From Candidatus Aenigmatarchaeota archaeon (GTDB lineage Archaea > Aenigmatarchaeota > Aenigmatarchaeia > QMZP01), in contig JAFCEK010000004.1 in assembly GCA_017609225.1 (NCBI GenBank), positions 1-41,322 on the forward strand: a stretch of DNA of 41,322 bases. Direction: 5' to 3'. Numbering within the stretch: position 1 is the first letter of the stretch; each line of letters opens with the position of its first letter. Positions 28,666-37,322 of the stretch are shown here, piece by piece. The translations under genes were made by a program, and so were the position numbers. The notes under the pieces were generated by a model, which saw nothing but the letters and a program-made list of their open reading frames with translations, was not told where the DNA came from and made no database searches.

Positions 28666-29790
28666 CTAATCCTTCAGGAACCTCGGCACAAGCCTTCTTG
28701 CCTTTTCTCTTTTTTTTCTGTGCTCCTCAAGAAATTCGTTTATCTTTTCAATTGCTATCTGCTTCAGCTCGCCTGTGAGCATTCTGCCTGAGCTGTACTC
28801 ATCCCTTATTTTTTTTATCTTCCTGTCATCCGGCTCAAACATGAAGTAAAGCATCTGGTAGGCAACATCAACATCCGGATTGCCTCCATGCTTTCTGTGC
28901 TCCTCTATTGAGTTGCCACCCCCGGAGAATGCATATTTCATTATCTTTTCCTTTACGGTTTTCGGGCCATCTGTCAGGGCAATGTATGAATAGGGGTCAG
29001 AGGAGCTCATCTTGCCTCCCTTAAGGCCCGGCATGAACTCATGGTAAAAGGAGCTTGGGGGAATGAAATCAAACTCCCTGTTGCCTTTCATCCTTGATGC
29101 AATGTCCCTGGTAAGCCTTATGTGGGGGTCCTGGTCCACCCCAACAGGAACCACAACAGGGCATGCCCCCTCAAACTCCGGGAGCTGCGGGTGCAGGATG
29201 TCAGCAACCTGTGTGAAAACAGAAACAATCTTGCCGGGTGAGAGTTCCCCGTATATTGCCTTCATCTCGTTCATGGTTGTTCTGTTTGAAACCATACCTA
29301 TTAGTCTGTAATAGGCATTGGACCTTTCCGGGTCATTGGAGCGCTGGCTCTGGAAATAGAAATCGCAGTTTTTCGGCTTCAGGCCCAGCGCAATATAGTT
29401 TATCAGATACTCCTCTATTGCTGTTTTCCTGAGCTGCTCAAGGGGCTGGTTCCTCATATTGTATGCCTCAATATCAGCCACGCAGACATAGGTTCTGGCC
29501 CCCTGCTCCTGGAGATAGATTATCTCATCAGCAACCATCTTGTGGCCTATATGGAATTTGCCTGAAGGCATCAGGCCTGTAAGCATCACAAACTTTTTTT
29601 TCTTTCTGATTGCATCAGCAACCCTTCCGAAATCCCTGTGTCCGAATATTATGCCTCTTCTCATCTGGAGCATTGGGCTGGAGATTCTGCTAAGCATGGA
29701 TCCAAAGTCCTCTATTCCGAACTCTTCCCTGATTTTCTGGTAGTCCTTTACCTTTATGTCCTGGCTCCATGGGTCTATTTTTTCAGGCAT
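28666..29790 (-). CDS. trpS: Tryptophan-tRNA ligase
   Basis: This 374-residue class I synthetase has HIGH motif PSGKFHIGH and KMSSS motif GGKMSSSD, and the archaeal-type N-terminus (MPEKIDPWSQDIKVKDYQKI) and TQVADILHPQ. It charges tRNA-Trp. I chose MPEKIDPW at 29790, after a GTGAT stretch; an upstream in-frame ATG (29838) adds 16 residues not typical of the family. Confidence 0.95.
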   Translation of the reverse strand: MPEKIDPWSQDIKVKDYQKIREEFGIEDFGSMLSRISSPMLQMRRGIIFGHRDFGRVADAIRKKKKFVMLTGLMPSGKFHIGHKMVADEIIYLQEQGARTYVCVADIEAYNMRNQPLEQLRKTAIEEYLINYIALGLKPKNCDFYFQSQRSNDPERSNAYYRLIGMVSNRTTMNEMKAIYGELSPGKIVSVFTQVADILHPQLPEFEGACPVVVPVGVDQDPHIRLTRDIASRMKGNREFDFIPPSSFYHEFMPGLKGGKMSSSDPYSYIALTDGPKTVKEKIMKYAFSGGGNSIEEHRKHGGNPDVDVAYQMLYFMFEPDDRKIKKIRDEYSSGRMLTGELKQIAIEKINEFLEEHRKKREKARRLVPRFLKD

Positions 29791-29879
29791 AGCATCACTT
29801 AATATTTGTATCGGCTGGTTATATTTTTGCCTGTGCATGGAAAGGTTAAATTTCTTTCTTTTTTATATTTTTTGAGAAC

Positions 29880-30467
29880 ATGGCTATAGATAAAATATAC
29901 ATGAGGCGTTCGGCTGTAAGGAATATTGCGCTTTCAGCTATTGGTGCATATCCAAAGGAAACAACTGGCCTTGTGCTGCTTGAAGACCTTGGAGATAGAA
30001 ATATACTTCTTGATGATGTGCTGGTTATACCCGGAGCAAGAATAAATGAAAAAGAGTCATCCTTCAGCGAAAGGCATCTCAAAGAGGTATTAAAGGCTCT
30101 GAAAGCCGGAGGTCATGATTTTATAAGGAGCTTTCACAGCCATACAGCCTTTGACGGGAAAAGAAAAACATATTTAAGCGATTATCCGGATGACACAGGT
30201 GATATACCCTATATTCAGGGATATATCAAACATGTATGGGATGAGGAAGAGCTTGAGAGCAACCCATGGATAGAGTTTCTGCTCTGGATAGAGGGAAAGA
30301 GTTATAAAACCAGAAGGAAGCCATACTGGTCTTTTTCTGAAAAGGAAAATGGATTTAGCATATCAGTAATTACCGAACAAACAGGCTACAGAATGCTTCT
30401 CAGGGTGTTTGAGTTCTATGATGACGGGTCGCTGTATTTTGATCATCCAATGGAACTTGTAGACTGA
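29880..30467 (+). CDS. JAMM/MPN metalloprotease-like protein
   Basis: This 195-residue protein has a JAMM-type metal site: Glu in PKETTGLVLLED, FHSHT (HxH) and, ten residues on, SDYPDD (SxxD). JAMM enzymes cut isopeptide bonds such as those to ubiquitin-like proteins or remove sulfur-carrier tails. The spacing between the HxH and the SxxD is a little longer than the classical seven residues, so activity should be checked. No E1/Ubl partner is nearby. It is divergent from trpS and convergent with tyrS. Confidence 0.72.
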   Translation: MAIDKIYMRRSAVRNIALSAIGAYPKETTGLVLLEDLGDRNILLDDVLVIPGARINEKESSFSERHLKEVLKALKAGGHDFIRSFHSHTAFDGKRKTYLSDYPDDTGDIPYIQGYIKHVWDEEELESNPWIEFLLWIEGKSYKTRRKPYWSFSEKENGFSISVITEQTGYRMLLRVFEFYDDGSLYFDHPMELVD

Positions 30468-30468
30468 T

Positions 30469-31482
30469 TCACAAAAAATTCTCCCCCAGCTCTTTCAGCA
30501 TATCCCTTCTTTTTTCATAGTATTTTCTTACCCTGGAGAATATCCCTATCAGCTCCCTTGCCACAGCATCCTTTAAATCAGCAGGATGGAGTTCTTTCCC
30601 TGTAAATGCATTCTTCAGGGATTCAAATGAATCAAAGGTTATGTCCCCGCCAAACTTCTTCTCCCTTTCTATCTTCATTCCGCCCTTTACGGGAAATATA
30701 AGATACTGGCACAGCTGTATTATTGGATTTTCCTCAACAACCCCATGGGGGCAGTATGCTCCCTTTACCTTTGCAGCTATATCCTGCTCTGAGTCATAGA
30801 CCTTTATGTGCGAGCCAGGCTCTGATGCACTCATCTTGGTTCCAGGGCCCTTGAGGGATGCCACAAGAGGCGTCATTATTTCGATCCTTTTCCTGTATCC
30901 GAGTTTCGGAAGGTATTCCCTGGCAAAGCCCATTATATGCCTCTGGTCTATTCCGCCCAACTGTATGTCAACCTTCAGGTACTCCTCATCCAGCGACTGC
31001 ATTATGGGATATATAAGCTCTGAAACCTTTGGTGTTTTCATTCTGCAAACTTCAGAGGATGCCCTGGTTGCCCTGGAAACCGTTGATATGCTTGAAAGCT
31101 TCAGCACATCATGCATGTAATCTTTCTGGAACTGGAAATCGCTTCCCTTTACGAATTTCGGTTTCTCCTTCCAGGGAAATCCGAGCTCAACGCATTTCCT
31201 GAAATATTCTGCCCTCTTCTCCAGCTCCTCCCAGGGTGCCTTGAGGTCATCCAGCGCGGAATGTATGTCAGCTATGAGTATCATGTTTTTTATGCCTGCC
31301 TTTTCAAAATCCAGCATCTTTCCAAAGGGAATCAGATAGCCCATATGGAAGGGTCCTGTTACTGTTATGCCTATATAGGCAGAGGGGCTTCTTTTTGTCC
31401 TGAGAAGCTCTTCAAGCTCCTGCTCTGTAAGAATCTCTGCCGCGTGCCTTCTTGCCAGTTCAAGCCTTTTTTCCGGCTTCAT
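30469..31482 (-). CDS. tyrS: Tyrosine-tRNA ligase
   Basis: This 337-residue class I synthetase of archaeal/eukaryotic type has GPFHMGY (HIGH motif) and KMSASEPGSHI. QSLDEEYLKVDIQLGGIDQR holds the tyrosine pocket residues. It charges tRNA-Tyr. Confidence 0.95.
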   Translation of the reverse strand: MKPEKRLELARRHAAEILTEQELEELLRTKRSPSAYIGITVTGPFHMGYLIPFGKMLDFEKAGIKNMILIADIHSALDDLKAPWEELEKRAEYFRKCVELGFPWKEKPKFVKGSDFQFQKDYMHDVLKLSSISTVSRATRASSEVCRMKTPKVSELIYPIMQSLDEEYLKVDIQLGGIDQRHIMGFAREYLPKLGYRKRIEIMTPLVASLKGPGTKMSASEPGSHIKVYDSEQDIAAKVKGAYCPHGVVEENPIIQLCQYLIFPVKGGMKIEREKKFGGDITFDSFESLKNAFTGKELHPADLKDAVARELIGIFSRVRKYYEKRRDMLKELGENFL

Positions 31483-31601
31483 AATCTATCCTTTAATTTT
31501 TGTTTTTTTATGCTTAAATTGTATTCAATTCCTTTTCTGTTTCAAGAACCACTGGTAAATCGCATTTATAAAATTTACTGAAAACTAATTCTGGGAGAAG
31601 C

Positions 31602-32861
31602 ATGAAAATAGGGATTCTGGGTGCAGGTCCTGTAGGAAGCTGCTTTGCAGAGATGCTGCCGAGGTACGGGCATGAAGTTCATATTTATGACACGGACAAT
31701 GAAAAAACAAAAGGGTTAGGCAATGCAAACATATGCACATGCGAGGGGGAGGTGGGCGAGAAATCTGATTTTCTTTTGTGCTGCACTGATATGCTGAGCA
31801 GCGATGCCCTGACAAAGGCAGCAGATGCCATGAAGCCCGGAGGCAGGCACAGAAAGGTTGTTTCCGGTGATTTCTCTGCAAAAATCCCGGAGTATGAGGC
31901 GTTCAGGAAATCCAGAAATGCTGGAAAGCATGCATACTGGACTATACATACAATGGGCTCCCCAAAAATGGGATTCAAAAATATGCTGGTTATAGAAATT
32001 CCTGTGGAGAACTGCACAGACAATGGAAGGGAAAATCCCTATATATCAGAGTTCAGGAAAACCCTGGCAATGGCTGGCTCCAGGTTCAGGGTGATATGGA
32101 CGCCTGAGGAGCATGACAGGATAATGGGCAGGATACAGGGAGCAACAAGCGCTGAAAACATATGCACTGCAAAAACGCTTGCTGACCTTGAAATCAATCC
32201 CCTGGAAAGGGGAAACATATATTCAAATAAGTTTGACAGGATAAAGTTTCTCATGTCTCTCAGGGCTGTGGGAAAAAAGGGAAGCTCAAACCACAGGGTT
32301 TATGGCCTTATTGCAACAATGAATCCATACTCCCTGGAAAACATACAGAAATATCTTGAGGTTCTGGAGGGATTTACAGAAAGCAATGAGGCATATGCAA
32401 TGGCTGAAGATGCTGTCCGCAGGCTTGGAAAAGAAAGGATTAAAAGAGCAGCATGGCTCTGGGATTCAAAGTTTGGTACTGTTTCCAGAACAGAAAACTC
32501 ATATTCAAGCCATATTGCAGAGGCAATTCTCTGGTCACAGGAAGGTGAATATCCCCTTGGCATATTTCAGGAAACACCCTCCCCGCCTTACAGGATGAGA
32601 GAGCTTATGGCGCTGAAGGCGCTAAGCATGCACAGGCAGTGCATTGAGAATATGCACAGCAGGGAAACGAATGACAGGGATTTCCTGGAGGTTGTCAGGG
32701 CATTCAGGGAATGGGCAGAAAAATCCCGGCATGCAGGAGGCTGGGAAGCACTTGATGGGTTTGAGAGGGAATTTTTTGAGCCCGTGAGAGAAAGATTTCC
32801 GGAAGAACTGGAAACAATCACTGAAAAAACCAACCAGCTTATAGGAATGCTTCAGGAATAA
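31602..32861 (+). CDS. Prephenate dehydrogenase-like NAD-binding protein
   Basis: This 419-residue protein has an N-terminal Rossmann fold MKIGILGAGPVGSCFAEML (GxGxxG) and then IHTMGSPKMGF, which resembles the HPMxGP segment of TyrA enzymes. The all-helical second half (about 190-419) fits a dehydrogenase dimerisation domain but is longer than in TyrA. No other aromatic-amino-acid genes are nearby, so the substrate may differ. Confidence 0.65.
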   Translation: MKIGILGAGPVGSCFAEMLPRYGHEVHIYDTDNEKTKGLGNANICTCEGEVGEKSDFLLCCTDMLSSDALTKAADAMKPGGRHRKVVSGDFSAKIPEYEAFRKSRNAGKHAYWTIHTMGSPKMGFKNMLVIEIPVENCTDNGRENPYISEFRKTLAMAGSRFRVIWTPEEHDRIMGRIQGATSAENICTAKTLADLEINPLERGNIYSNKFDRIKFLMSLRAVGKKGSSNHRVYGLIATMNPYSLENIQKYLEVLEGFTESNEAYAMAEDAVRRLGKERIKRAAWLWDSKFGTVSRTENSYSSHIAEAILWSQEGEYPLGIFQETPSPPYRMRELMALKALSMHRQCIENMHSRETNDRDFLEVVRAFREWAEKSRHAGGWEALDGFEREFFEPVRERFPEELETITEKTNQLIGMLQE

Positions 32862-32889
32862 ACTTAAATCCCTGAGACAAAAATTACCC

Positions 32890-33594
32890 ATGGATATAAA
32901 CCTGCAGGAGCCCATAAGCTCCCTGCTCAGAAAAATTGAAAACAAGGCTTTGACAAATTTTTACGGCGGGCCCGGAACAGGCAAGACAAACCTTTGCCTT
33001 TTGGCTGCCATTGAATGCGCAAGGAAAGGGGGAAATGTTGTTTTCATTGACACTGAAGGCGGATTCTCGCTGGAGAGGCTAAAGCAGCTTGCCCCGGATT
33101 ACAGGAAAATCCTGGAGAGGATAAAGCTTGTGGAACCAAAAACATTTGAGGAGCAGGGCAGGGCAATAAAAATGCTTGAAAGGGAAAGGGCTGATCTTAT
33201 AATACTGGATTCTGCTGTGGCGCTGTACAGGCTGCACAATGCTGAAAGCGTGGACAACAAAACAAAAAAATGCGTTCCTGATTTGTTCAAGATTGAGGCA
33301 AACAGAGAGCTTTCAAAGCAGCTCTCCATACTTTCCAATCTGGCAAGGGAAAGAAACATCCCTGTGCTGATAACCGCACACTCATTCAAAAAATGGGAAA
33401 ACGGCTCAATAGACATGGTTGGAGGGGACAGCATCAAATACTGGAGCAAGGCAATAGTTTTCCTGGAAAAAACAGGGAAAACCTCTGAGAGAAAGGCCAT
33501 GCTGGTAAAGCACAGGCACATGCCTGAGGGCAAGGAAGCAAAGTTCATGATTGTGCAGGAAGGCATAAAGCCAAGCGGCTTCAAACTTTTCTAG
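32890..33594 (+). CDS. radB: DNA repair and recombination protein RadB
   Basis: This 234-residue RecA/RadA paralog lacks the N-terminal helix-hairpin-helix domain. Walker A is GGPGTGKTN (about 26-34), Walker B LIILDSA. It modulates RadA and Holliday junction work. It follows the Rossmann gene after 28 bp and overlaps the AMMECR1 gene at their 3' ends by 14 bp. Confidence 0.93.
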   Translation: MDINLQEPISSLLRKIENKALTNFYGGPGTGKTNLCLLAAIECARKGGNVVFIDTEGGFSLERLKQLAPDYRKILERIKLVEPKTFEEQGRAIKMLERERADLIILDSAVALYRLHNAESVDNKTKKCVPDLFKIEANRELSKQLSILSNLARERNIPVLITAHSFKKWENGSIDMVGGDSIKYWSKAIVFLEKTGKTSERKAMLVKHRHMPEGKEAKFMIVQEGIKPSGFKLF

Positions 33595-34156
33595 GCTCCT
33601 TCTCAGAGAAAATTTCTGACCGGAATTTGTATATTTTTGTGTCAGGCTCAAGCCACTCTGTATCAGGCAGGCCAGCCTTCTGGCATGTGTGTGAAAGGAA
33701 TTCCTCCTCTGAGAAGTTCCATTCAACAGCTACCTGCGGCAGGAGAAGGCCTGAGAACATGCCTTTCCTCACAATCAGGCCGTCCGTTCCAATCTTTATC
33801 TGTTTCGGGTAATCCTCCGGGTTTTCCGCCTTTATTAGCTCTGGTTTTGTCAGAATGGAAACCTCAACAACAATCCTGTCCAGCTCATTTGCCTGGACAG
33901 GGGGAAACCTTGGGTCCTCTGCTGCTGCGCATGCTGAATCAATTATTGCCTTTATAAGTGGCATAACAGGTTCAGGGAATCCTATGCAGCCCCTCAGCTG
34001 CCTTTCGGGCCATGTGTGCAGCGTTACAAAAACCCCTCTTTTCTCTCCCAGGGGCTTGGGGTATTTTTTCGGCTCGAGTTTTTTGCCTTTCCTTACCCAT
34101 AATTCCAGGGCCTGCCTGGCTGTTTTGACAGCAGCCATCCCATTCCTGATATTCAT
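33581..34156 (-). CDS. AMMECR1 domain protein
   Basis: This 191-residue protein has the family motif RGVFVTLHTWPERQLRGCIGF (LRGCIG core) and EDPRFPPV. It is widespread in archaea; linked to radical chemistry or tRNA modification in some studies, but the function is not settled. The start could also be the ATG at 34138. Confidence 0.9.
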   Translation of the reverse strand: MNIRNGMAAVKTARQALELWVRKGKKLEPKKYPKPLGEKRGVFVTLHTWPERQLRGCIGFPEPVMPLIKAIIDSACAAAEDPRFPPVQANELDRIVVEVSILTKPELIKAENPEDYPKQIKIGTDGLIVRKGMFSGLLLPQVAVEWNFSEEEFLSHTCQKAGLPDTEWLEPDTKIYKFRSEIFSEKEPRKV

Positions 34157-34280
34157 GTTAATTAATTATTGGAGCTGCTTTAAGTGAGTTAGCAGCAATT
34201 GGCTCTGAACAGCAACTTTATAAGTAATCCGGAACAAAGAATAATCTTTCAGGTGTAAAACTGACAGGCAGAGGTTTCAT

Positions 34281-35345
34281 ATGCACTGGGTGACAAAAAA
34301 AGAAACAGAGAAGCTTGAGGAATTTTTAGCCGGAACGGGAAAGAAGATATTATTTTACCACAGGGATGCGGACGGGGTTTGCTCAGCCGCCCTGTTCCTG
34401 AAATTTTTCCCTGACTTTAAGGCAGTGCCAAGGGAGGGCCCGAGAATAGAGGACAGCTTTGTAAAAGAGATTACAAAAGAGAAACCTGATTTAATTGTAT
34501 TTCTTGACCTGCCTGTATGCCAGGAATGGAAAAGCATCAGCAGGATTAAAAAGAAGCTTCCGAAGCTGAAGATAATTGTGATAGACCATCACATCATAGA
34601 GAAAAACCTGAACTCCGGGGATATTATACACCTGAATCCGAAATTCCGGAGGGATGTGTACTGGCCTGTAAGCTATCTGGTTTTTGATTTGCTGGAGAGG
34701 ATGGGCAGGAATGTTTCCGGTCTGATTTGGATTGCTGCAATGGGTGTTATAGGTGATTACGGGTTTAAGGACTGCAGGAAATTTCTGGAGAGATGCGCAG
34801 GGGAATATCCAGGGCTGCTGGAAAGGGATATAAGCAATTCAAAACTTGCAAACGGCTCTGAGCTTATTTCAGCAGCAATAACCATGAAAGGCCTGAGGGG
34901 TGCGAAAAAGGCGCTGGAAATCCTGCTTGAATCAAACACATACAGCAGGTTTGAGAAATCTTCTGTGCTGAAGAGATGGAAAAATGCTGTTGGGCAGGAG
35001 ATGGAGAACGTGATAAGGGATTTTGAATATGAAAGGGAGGAATATCCGGAACTGAACCTGATAATCTACCAGATACACAGCAAACTCAATCTTGTGTCTG
35101 CCACAGCAACATATTTTTCCGAAAGGTATCCTGAAAAGATAATAATGATTGTGAAAAAGGGCAGGGACAACTGGAAGATATCAGCAAGAAACCAGTCAGG
35201 AAAAATCAACATGGGAAATCTTGTTAAAAAATGCATGAAGGGAATCGGCTCAGGAGGAGGTCATATCAAGGCAGCAGGGGGCATGACTGAAAACTTTGAA
35301 AAATTCAGGAAAAGGTTTTTGAAGGAGCTTGCTAAAGCTGCTTAA
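34281..35345 (+). CDS. DHH family phosphoesterase (RecJ-like)
   Basis: This 354-residue protein has DHH motif I HRDADGVCSA, motif II in VFLDLP, motif III VIDHH and a C-terminal DHHA1 domain with GSGGGHIKAAGG. These are single-strand nucleases or oligonucleotide phosphatases; archaeal RecJ/GAN members work with the replisome. It converges with fibrillarin (14-bp overlap). Confidence 0.9.
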   Translation: MHWVTKKETEKLEEFLAGTGKKILFYHRDADGVCSAALFLKFFPDFKAVPREGPRIEDSFVKEITKEKPDLIVFLDLPVCQEWKSISRIKKKLPKLKIIVIDHHIIEKNLNSGDIIHLNPKFRRDVYWPVSYLVFDLLERMGRNVSGLIWIAAMGVIGDYGFKDCRKFLERCAGEYPGLLERDISNSKLANGSELISAAITMKGLRGAKKALEILLESNTYSRFEKSSVLKRWKNAVGQEMENVIRDFEYEREEYPELNLIIYQIHSKLNLVSATATYFSERYPEKIIMIVKKGRDNWKISARNQSGKINMGNLVKKCMKGIGSGGGHIKAAGGMTENFEKFRKRFLKELAKAA

Positions 35346-35991
35346 TTTTCAGCAGAAAAAACATATGGTCCTTTTCAAACGGGTCAAGCTCTTTTTTGTC
35401 CAGGATTTTAAAAACACGGGACAGCTTTTTTTCCTCCTGGGTGTATATCTGCCTTGGGTTTTTTGTGACATCAATGCTTCTGGATTTTATTGCAATCATT
35501 GCAAAGCCGGAAGGTTTAAGGAAGGCATTGCAGTTCCTTATCAGGATTTCGCTCTGGTCATTTGTGGCAACATCCTGGTAAACAATATCCACCTGCTCAA
35601 TCCATCTGTAATCTTCAGGCCTTCTGGCATTGGCAAGAACAGGGACAATGTTGCCCCTTTTTTCTGCAACAGGGTTCAGGTCTCTTATTGAACGCTCTGA
35701 AATTTCCACACCATAAATTATGCCTTCAGAGCCTATAATATCAGAAAAAAAGCTGGATGTGTAGCCATTGGCTATTCCAAGATAAAGGATTTTCATGCCT
35801 TGCCGCAGAGGGAAACCCTTAAGCCCCTTTGCTATTGCAGCGCATGCCTTGCTTCTGGAAGGGTCCCATACCCTGTATTCCTCTCCCTTTATTTTCAGGG
35901 TTTCCTCAGTAAAGCTCCTGAAGCCCGGGACAATGTTTTTTGTAAGGATTTTGTTCTTTTGCTTCCATACACCCGGAAATATCTGGTTCAT
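35332..35991 (-). CDS. flpA: Fibrillarin-like rRNA 2'-O-methyltransferase
   Basis: This 219-residue protein has the SAM-binding fold ILYLGIANGYTSSFFSDIIG, then GIIYGVEISERSIRDL and VDIVYQDVATNDQ, typical of archaeal fibrillarin. It works with Nop5 and L7Ae in box C/D RNPs. The usual partner nop5 is not next to it. A duplicated start region lies directly upstream. Confidence 0.94.
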   Translation of the reverse strand: MNQIFPGVWKQKNKILTKNIVPGFRSFTEETLKIKGEEYRVWDPSRSKACAAIAKGLKGFPLRQGMKILYLGIANGYTSSFFSDIIGSEGIIYGVEISERSIRDLNPVAEKRGNIVPVLANARRPEDYRWIEQVDIVYQDVATNDQSEILIRNCNAFLKPSGFAMIAIKSRSIDVTKNPRQIYTQEEKKLSRVFKILDKKELDPFEKDHMFFLLKIKQL

Positions 35992-36076
35992 GTTTTTCTC
36001 CTGAAGGTCTTTTTGAGGAAGCGGAAGCTCCTGTAAAAAGAGCTTCCCGGGAATATCTGGTTCATGTTTTTCTCCT
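35972..36076 (-). repeat. Duplicated flpA start region with 25-codon upstream ORF
   Basis: A 31-bp segment (35972-36002) with the flpA binding site, ATG and first codons is repeated at 36046-36076, 30 of 31 bases alike, 74 bp apart. The upstream ATG (36065) opens MNQIFPGSSFYRSFRFLKKT, which runs 25 codons and stops with a TGA overlapping the real flpA ATG. A GGAAGCTC/GAGCTTCC hairpin lies between. The ORF could couple translation to flpA. Confidence 0.65.
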
Positions 36077-36083
36077 TCCGGAT

Positions 36084-36491
36084 TTATTTTATCATATCCA
36101 GAATTTTTCTTTTTATTGCAAATGTCTTTTTTATAATTTCCTTTCCTTGGTCAAATTCAATTTTTTCACCATAGTAGTTAATGCTGTTTCTTATCCATCT
36201 TATCCTGTCAAATTCTTCATAATCAAAATCATGAAGCATGCTATTCAAAAGTTCACCAATACAGATATGTGATAAAACCTTGTAGCCATTCATGATACAG
36301 AGAGCCTCCAGAACCTCCCTTAACGAGTCATAGGCAAGGGACACATAGGCAGATATATTAATCTCATTTATATCTGCGGTTTTTACTGTGTTCTCTTTGA
36401 TATATGACATTTCAACAAGCGATTTAACCAGCTCCCTGTTTATCTCTGTTTTCTTTATTAAACCCTTTCTCAGGCATTCCTCTAGATCCAT
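36084..36491 (-). CDS. HEPN domain protein of a HEPN/MNT pair
   Basis: This 135-residue all-helical protein has the HEPN layout and the segment RWIRNSINYYGEK. Active HEPN RNases carry Rx4-6H; here the position of the His is Tyr (RNSINYY), so it may be inactive as an RNase or act otherwise. It overlaps the nucleotidyltransferase gene by 10 bp, typical of the two-gene toxin-antitoxin unit. Confidence 0.85.
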   Translation of the reverse strand: MDLEECLRKGLIKKTEINRELVKSLVEMSYIKENTVKTADINEINISAYVSLAYDSLREVLEALCIMNGYKVLSHICIGELLNSMLHDFDYEEFDRIRWIRNSINYYGEKIEFDQGKEIIKKTFAIKRKILDMIK

Positions 36492-37006
36492 CTTATCTTC
36501 CCCTGAATATTAATACCATTAAGAACATTGTTTATGAGGTGTATGTTCTTAAGATCTTTAATATCCTTAACCGGAAGGATGTGTATTCTTCTTTTTAATT
36601 TTTTTTCAAATTTTCTGGTATATGGAAATTCCACTGCTTTTTCTGAAATAACAAGGATGTCAAAATCGCTTGTTTCTGTATCCATTCCTGAAGCGGCTGA
36701 ACCAAAAAGTATTACTACCGGTTTCATGTAGAATCTGTTTATCTCCTCAAGCAGGCCGGAATCCTTGATTTTTCTTATGTTGTAGAAAACCTTTAAATCC
36801 CTGTAAAAATCATTTTCAGGGTTGGCTTTATACAGCTTTAACATCCTTTCTTTTCTTTTCTTTAGAAGGCCTTTTTTTACCATATTCTTTAATTCCTTGC
36901 TTGCTGTAGCAGGGGAAATTCCCAAGAGCCTTGCCACTTCCCTGACATTGAATTCTCTTGTTGTTTCTTCAAAAAACAATTTCAAAATGTTTATTTTTTT
37001 GAACAT
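36482..37006 (-). CDS. MNT nucleotidyltransferase with winged-helix N-terminus
   Basis: This 174-residue protein has a winged-helix DNA-binding domain (residues 1-70, VREVARLLGISPATASKELK) fused to a minimal nucleotidyltransferase with GSAASGMDTETSDFD (GSx10DxD). MNT antitoxins AMPylate their HEPN toxin; the added HTH suggests the operon represses itself. The TATA-rich region upstream (37007-37060) is the likely operator. Confidence 0.87.
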   Translation of the reverse strand: MFKKINILKLFFEETTREFNVREVARLLGISPATASKELKNMVKKGLLKKRKERMLKLYKANPENDFYRDLKVFYNIRKIKDSGLLEEINRFYMKPVVILFGSAASGMDTETSDFDILVISEKAVEFPYTRKFEKKLKRRIHILPVKDIKDLKNIHLINNVLNGINIQGKIRWI

Positions 37007-37156
37007 GTGTTTATTTTTATGAACACTTATTTAAATATTTTATTAAATCCGTCTCATATTAGCTCTAAAAATGCTGCGAAAAGCTTTTAAATCCTAATGT
37101 TAATGAAATATTGAATTATCCCACATTTCCCACAAATTAACGAGGGGTGGATTGGT

Positions 37157-37234
37157 ATGGCCGGAACAATGAAAAAAGACATTGAAAGAAGATTAAGGGA
37201 ATTAAGATGGGACCATGAATACGATTACTTCTAA
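37157..37234 (+). CDS. Possible 25-residue small protein
   Basis: MAGTMKKDIERRLRELRWDH ending EYDYF, preceded by a GAGGGGTGG binding site eight bases before the ATG. It is amphipathic and charged with an aromatic tail. No homologue is known to me. It lies between the MNT gene and DNA ligase. Confidence 0.4.
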   Translation: MAGTMKKDIERRLRELRWDHEYDYF

Positions 37235-37322
37235 TGGATTACAATAGGAGTACAGCAGTAGGTCCTTTTTGCAGCTGTTTCTGCATCAATGGTTTTTTAA
37301 TCAGGGAAGCAAAAAATAAAGC

